The notes under the pieces were generated by a model. That model was not told where the DNA came from. It was given only the letters and a program-made list of their open reading frames with translations, and did not search any database. A DNA stretch of 62,868 nucleotides. Origin: Halobellus clavatus (GTDB lineage Archaea; Halobacteriota; Halobacteria; Halobacteriales; Haloferacaceae). Numbering within the stretch: the stretch's first letter is position 1; each line of letters opens with the position of its first letter. Of the stretch, positions 59,959-62,868 are shown piece after piece. The stretch lies in contig NZ_FNPB01000015.1 in NCBI RefSeq assembly GCF_900107195.1, positions 1 through 62,868 of the forward strand, read 5' to 3'. The position numbers were made by a program, and so were the translations under genes.

Positions 59959-61206
59959 TTAGGATGTCCCGTGGTCGAGATAGCCGAGCGATTCCAGGAT
60001 TTCGCAGACTCGGCAGCTCCCCTCCACCGGGGGCCCCGTCGACGTGAGGCTCTGCGCCTGTTTCGTCTTTCCGCAGTTCGCACACGACGCGAAGGCTTCG
60101 CCGTCGGGTTCGTCGTGCGTGCGCCTCGCGTTACCCTCGAGTAGCCAGTACTCGATCCCGGGCCAATACGTCAACAACTGGTCCGCCAGATACCGATAGA
60201 GAGTCTGCTCGTTCGACTGCATCGTCCACTCCGCGGAGAGCGCGTGTTCGACGAACTCGCCTCGGGTACCGTAGTGATATAGCGCCAGTTCCCGCTTCGA
60301 GAGGAGCGCGGCGGGATAGACGTACGTGAGTTCGCCGAACGTGCGCGTCGGAAACGCGCCGACATCGAACCCCGACGCGAACGACTTCAGCAGTCCGGCG
60401 ACGAGATCCGACGCGTGCGCGCCGAGGGCGATCGTCTCGAACCCCTCACGCGTCGCGACGTGTTCCAGTAACCGGGTGATGAGATGATCTCCGATCGCGG
60501 CCGCATACTCGTCGTACTCCGTCTGCGAGAGCCTGTCGAACACGTCGGCGAACGACCCATCGATCCCGTACACTCGCTCGGCGACCGTCCCACTGACCGT
60601 GTGTAACTCGACTCCCAACTCCGCGGCGAGTTCCGTCGCGTACTCAACTGCGACAGAGGGGTCGGCGTCGCGCCGCCACGGGTCGTCGACCGTCGCTGCG
60701 GCGACCGTCAGGTCGGAACGTTCGTCGGCGATCCGCTGGAGCGCAATGAGCAGAGCGGTGCTGTCGACTTCACCGGAGAGCCCCACGAGCACTGAGTCGG
60801 CGGCGAGGAGATCGTACTCCTCGAGCGTCTCTCGGACAACCGATTCGACGTGGGTCACCAGTTCTTCGAGCGTGAGGTGGGTCCGCTCGATTCCGACTGT
60901 CCCGTCCGACGCGAACGAGACGTGTCGGTGTGTGTGGACGGCGGCCGAACCGGGGTCGTCCGGTCGGTCGTACAGGTCCCGTACGCTGTCGAGGTCGTAC
61001 CCTTCGACGAGTCGAACCCGGTACTCCGTTCCGGGGTCGAGGCTGACGGCGTCGGTGACCGGCTCCCCGTCGACGGTCGCGATGATCGACGCCGCGGGAA
61101 TCCGGTTCCGCGAGAGAACGTCACTGAGGGACTCGTCCGTCGTCGCGTCGAGCGGCTCCGGTTCGTCGTCGTGGCCGACGAGGAGGACGCGCGGTTTCGT
61201 GTCCAT
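59959..61206 (-). CDS. Ubiquitin-like (ThiS/MoaD-type) domain fused to PP-loop ATPase, degenerate tRNA-thiolase-like
   Basis: The 415-residue protein has an N-terminal beta-grasp part (residues 1-70: RVLLVGHDDEPEPLDATTDE, LSDVLSRNRIPAASIIATVD, GTEYRVRLVEGYDL), then a TtuA/NcsA-like adenine-nucleotide alpha hydrolase domain with PP-loop VGLSGEVDSTALLIALQRI. The second Gly of SGGxDS is Glu. The later signature GHNxDDxA is AHASDLVAGL, and the CxxC cysteines that bind the Fe-S cluster in TtuA are not seen before it. The C-terminus keeps a zinc ribbon: CANCGKTK and CRVCEILESLG. Expected ancestry: tRNA thiolation with ubiquitin-like sulfur carrier; present activity uncertain. Confidence 0.8.
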   Translation of the reverse strand: MDTKPRVLLVGHDDEPEPLDATTDESLSDVLSRNRIPAASIIATVDGEPVTDAVSLDPGTEYRVRLVEGYDLDSVRDLYDRPDDPGSAAVHTHRHVSFASDGTVGIERTHLTLEELVTHVESVVRETLEEYDLLAADSVLVGLSGEVDSTALLIALQRIADERSDLTVAAATVDDPWRRDADPSVAVEYATELAAELGVELHTVSGTVAERVYGIDGSFADVFDRLSQTEYDEYAAAIGDHLITRLLEHVATREGFETIALGAHASDLVAGLLKSFASGFDVGAFPTRTFGELTYVYPAALLSKRELALYHYGTRGEFVEHALSAEWTMQSNEQTLYRYLADQLLTYWPGIEYWLLEGNARRTHDEPDGEAFASCANCGKTKQAQSLTSTGPPVEGSCRVCEILESLGYLDHGTS

Positions 61207-61292
61207 CTATCTCTGTGGCTGACGACCTCAGCGCTCGACTGACGGTCTGAGAAGATTCGCTGCGGCAGCACTCCCGATCCGGCCGGCGCCGC

Positions 61293-61391
61293 TCACGTCG
61301 GGGATTCAGGGCTGCTGTCGCGGATTTCGTGCCGTTCTTGCTGTTCATCGATCCGCTCGCGGATCGTCGCGATCGTGTCTTTGGCACTCAT
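61293..61391 (-). CDS. Very small ORF (32 aa), possible small protein
   Basis: ATG (61389-61391) to TGA (61293-61295) encodes MSAKDTIATIRERIDEQQER plus HEIRDSSPESPT. It has an amphipathic helix and an acidic end. A good TATA-like AATACTTTTATT lies on the minus strand at about 61420-61431, 29-40 bp before the ATG, so a short-leader transcript starting near the ATG is plausible. No family recognised. Confidence 0.45.
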   Translation of the reverse strand: MSAKDTIATIRERIDEQQERHEIRDSSPESPT

Positions 61392-61440
61392 TGGCTCGTG
61401 TAAGATTACTGTCCGTTGGAATAAAAGTATTTGGCCCGGA

Positions 61441-62463
61441 TTAGAACTGCGCCCTGGCGAGATAGAGCGCGCTGGTGCGTTCGTCGGCGAACGTCACGTC
61501 GAGCGTCCCGTCGCGCTTCTGTGCGACGTTCGGATCGAGTTCCTCGATGTCCTCGGGCGTGAGTTGCACGCGGCCGGCGTCGCGGTAGTGGTCTGTGGTC
61601 TCTTTGCTGACGCGCCGCATCTCGACGTCGGTGGCTCCGTCGAGCGCCATCTCGATGTGGAGCCGATCGATCCCGCGCCTGAACCGGTGACACGGGAAGT
61701 GGAAGTAGTGCTCGTCGAGATCGGTCGGTTCGTCGAACGTCGCCGACCACCTGATTCCGAACTCCTCGGAGGGGTCCAGCGGCTCCGGGAAGTATAATTT
61801 GACCAGGGTGTCGTACTCGGCGACCCGTTCTGCCTCCCAGTTCTCGCTCTCTTGCCACTCGTTGCCGTCTCTGTGCTCCAGTTGAAAGTCCAGTTCTGCC
61901 GCGTCGATCTGCGCCTCGCTCGTGATCAGAACCGAGAGGTACTCAGTGGCGGATTCAGAGGCGTTCAGTCCCTCGAAGGTCTCCGTCCAGTAGATGTCGC
62001 CATCCCGGAGTTCGACCTCCGCCACGAGCTCTTGGAGGTAGTGGTCGGAGTCGTACGCCTTCGGAATGTCCTGGAGAAAAATCGAGAACGCGAGCGGGTA
62101 GAACGTGTCTTCCGCGCCGGTCTGTACGCTCTCTAAGTTCTGTCGCATCTCCTCTTCGAGTTGCTGTGTCTGCTGTTGATGCTCCGTTCGGATCCGCTGG
62201 ATCCGCCTGTAGAGGTCGATCGAGGACTTCGTCACGAGTCCCGTGACGAACAGCAGCAGCAAGGCGACACTGGCGAGTACTTGCTCCAACGTGGTCAGTT
62301 GGAACAACCGAAGCCACTGAACCATAATCGGGACTACCGAGAGGAGCGTGGCCGCGCCGAGGAGAATCCCGATCGCTGTTCGGGTGTTCGACCGCAGGAT
62401 CTCGATGTGGTCGGAGCGCGGCTCCGTCAGGACGGGCTCGTCACCCCGCTCGGTGTCCCGCAT
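61441..62463 (-). CDS. Hypothetical membrane protein with coiled coil and C-terminal soluble domain
   Basis: Function unknown. The 340-residue protein has a 25-residue cytoplasmic N-terminus, two helices (AIGILLGAATLLSVVPIMVQ, VLASVALLLLFVTGLVT), a coiled coil (RIQRIRTEHQQQTQQLEEEM, about residues 88-115) and a beta-rich acidic domain of about 215 residues with FYPLAFSIFLQDIPKAYDSD, EFGIRWSATFDEPTDL and HYFHFPCHRFRRGIDRLHIE. No catalytic motif is recognised. The TM/coiled-coil/beta layout is reminiscent of sensors or scaffolds. Confidence 0.65.
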   Translation of the reverse strand: MRDTERGDEPVLTEPRSDHIEILRSNTRTAIGILLGAATLLSVVPIMVQWLRLFQLTTLEQVLASVALLLLFVTGLVTKSSIDLYRRIQRIRTEHQQQTQQLEEEMRQNLESVQTGAEDTFYPLAFSIFLQDIPKAYDSDHYLQELVAEVELRDGDIYWTETFEGLNASESATEYLSVLITSEAQIDAAELDFQLEHRDGNEWQESENWEAERVAEYDTLVKLYFPEPLDPSEEFGIRWSATFDEPTDLDEHYFHFPCHRFRRGIDRLHIEMALDGATDVEMRRVSKETTDHYRDAGRVQLTPEDIEELDPNVAQKRDGTLDVTFADERTSALYLARAQF

Positions 62464-62536
62464 AAATCGGCTGGTTGAGTATGATTGGAAGGATTACTTA
62501 ACGCTATGGGGCGGACGGTGGATCGCGTACAGTCCC

Positions 62537-62648
62537 GACGCGGACCGTTCGATGCAGGCCGCCTGACGCGGACTGTTCGACGCAGGCCGCCTGACGCGGA
62601 CTGTTCGACGCAGGCCGCCTGACGCGGACTGTTCGACGCAGGCCGCCT
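62537..62648. repeat. Four head-to-tail copies of a 28-bp repeat
   Basis: Units start at 62537, 62565, 62593 and 62621, each beginning GACGCGGAC and ending CAGGCCGCCT. Copies 2-4 are identical; copy 1 differs by two bases. A degenerate fifth (GACGCAGGTCGG) begins at 62649. There are no spacers. The array lies between two genes, 87-198 bp before the amidase start. Confidence 0.9.
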
Positions 62649-62734
62649 GACGCAGGTCGGACCCACCGTCGCAGTCCGACTATGCGGAGAGTATATACAG
62701 AGTAAGCGAGAGGGTTGGATACGAACGTCTTCCT

Positions 62735-62868
62735 ATGCAGCGTGTCGATCCTTTCGTCCCGACGACGACGCTCGCCGAGCGCATCCGCGACGGGGACGTC
62801 GCGCCGAGCGATGCTGTCGCGACATACCTCGACCGCATCTCTCGGGACAATGACGACCTCAACGCCTT
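62735..62868 (+). CDS. Amidase-family protein, N-terminus (partial)
   Basis: The gene begins at ATG 62735 and runs off the window. The 44 visible residues include TTTLAERIRDGDVAPSDAVA, TYLDRISRDNDDLNA, the usual first helix of the amidase signature family (GatA/indoleacetamide/urethanase type, where xxAxxIRxGxxSxxExVxAYLxRIxxxNxxLNA is common). The Ser-Ser-Lys catalytic triad lies beyond the edge. TATATAC at 62692-62698 is a TATA-like element 37-43 bp before the start. Confidence 0.7.
   Translation, partial: MQRVDPFVPTTTLAERIRDGDVAPSDAVATYLDRISRDNDDLNA

Noticed and set aside
62537-62648. CRISPR array
   Set aside because: The 28-bp units are contiguous with no spacers and no cas genes are nearby; it is a simple tandem repeat.

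Overview
The window comes from a halophilic archaeon (class Halobacteria). The evidence is the acidic proteins, high GC outside the first 13.4 kb, AglB, two PGF-CTERM S-layer glycoproteins, an intron-containing elongator tRNA-Met, PccX, split glycine decarboxylase subunits and Lrp-type regulators. Gene content fits Haloferacales-like haloarchaea, but no marker gene fixes the genus.

Region 1 (about 1-14.4 kb) is an AT-richer surface-glycan island. Its left side is full of IS6-type insertion sequences: one cut by the window edge, one intact with a short direct repeat, one frameshifted and two nearly erased remnants, plus a truncated PHP-phosphoesterase gene. Inside the island are an alkaline-phosphatase-superfamily (sulfatase-like) enzyme, a GT-B glycosyltransferase with HP and SS motifs, an FkbM methyltransferase, a KdsB-like cytidylyltransferase, a galactonate-dehydratase-like enolase-superfamily enzyme, a fused GT2 glycosyltransferase-MDR protein, an SDR dehydrogenase and an MsbA/PglK-like ABC exporter. 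The right boundary holds an IS5-type remnant and decayed DNA, directly before aglB (oligosaccharyltransferase, 14.5-17.7 kb). Together these look like a locus for building, flipping and attaching a lipid-linked glycan to proteins. The set dehydrogenase, sugar-acid dehydratase, CMP-transferase and cytidine-nucleotide-type glycosyltransferase suggests a CMP-activated 3-deoxy-2-ulosonic acid made without an aldol synthase. This is the main novel hypothesis of the window.

Region 2 (17.7-31.7 kb) is GC-rich core and metabolic DNA: a TAT lipoprotein of P19/Tp34 type, a CBS protein, sucCD, a tightly coupled 2-oxoacid dehydrogenase operon (E1 alpha, E1 beta, stand-alone lipoyl domain, E2 catalytic domain, lipoate ligase-like protein), a quinone oxidoreductase, a membrane protein, and two SNF-family transporters flanking a TrkA-like protein.

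Region 3 (31.8-42.1 kb) carries a zinc-ribbon protein, pccB-pccX, rps17e, an Lrp regulator divergent from carA with a shared palindrome, haloarchaeal proteins of unknown function, a VTT-type membrane protein, tRNA-Met with an intron, several very small genes, a dCTP deaminase/dUTPase-like protein and a LUD-domain protein.

Region 4 (42.3-48 kb) holds two tandem S-layer glycoprotein genes whose last 118 bp are almost identical. They are plausible acceptors for the glycan made in region 1.

Region 5 (48.2-62.9 kb) has one-carbon metabolism (mch, gcvT-gcvH-gcvPA-gcvPB), an M48 protease, a GTPBP1-like GTPase, a J-domain membrane protein, a thioesterase, an NYN-domain protein, an unusual ubiquitin-like/PP-loop ATPase fusion, a membrane protein, a 28-bp tandem repeat and the start of an amidase gene.
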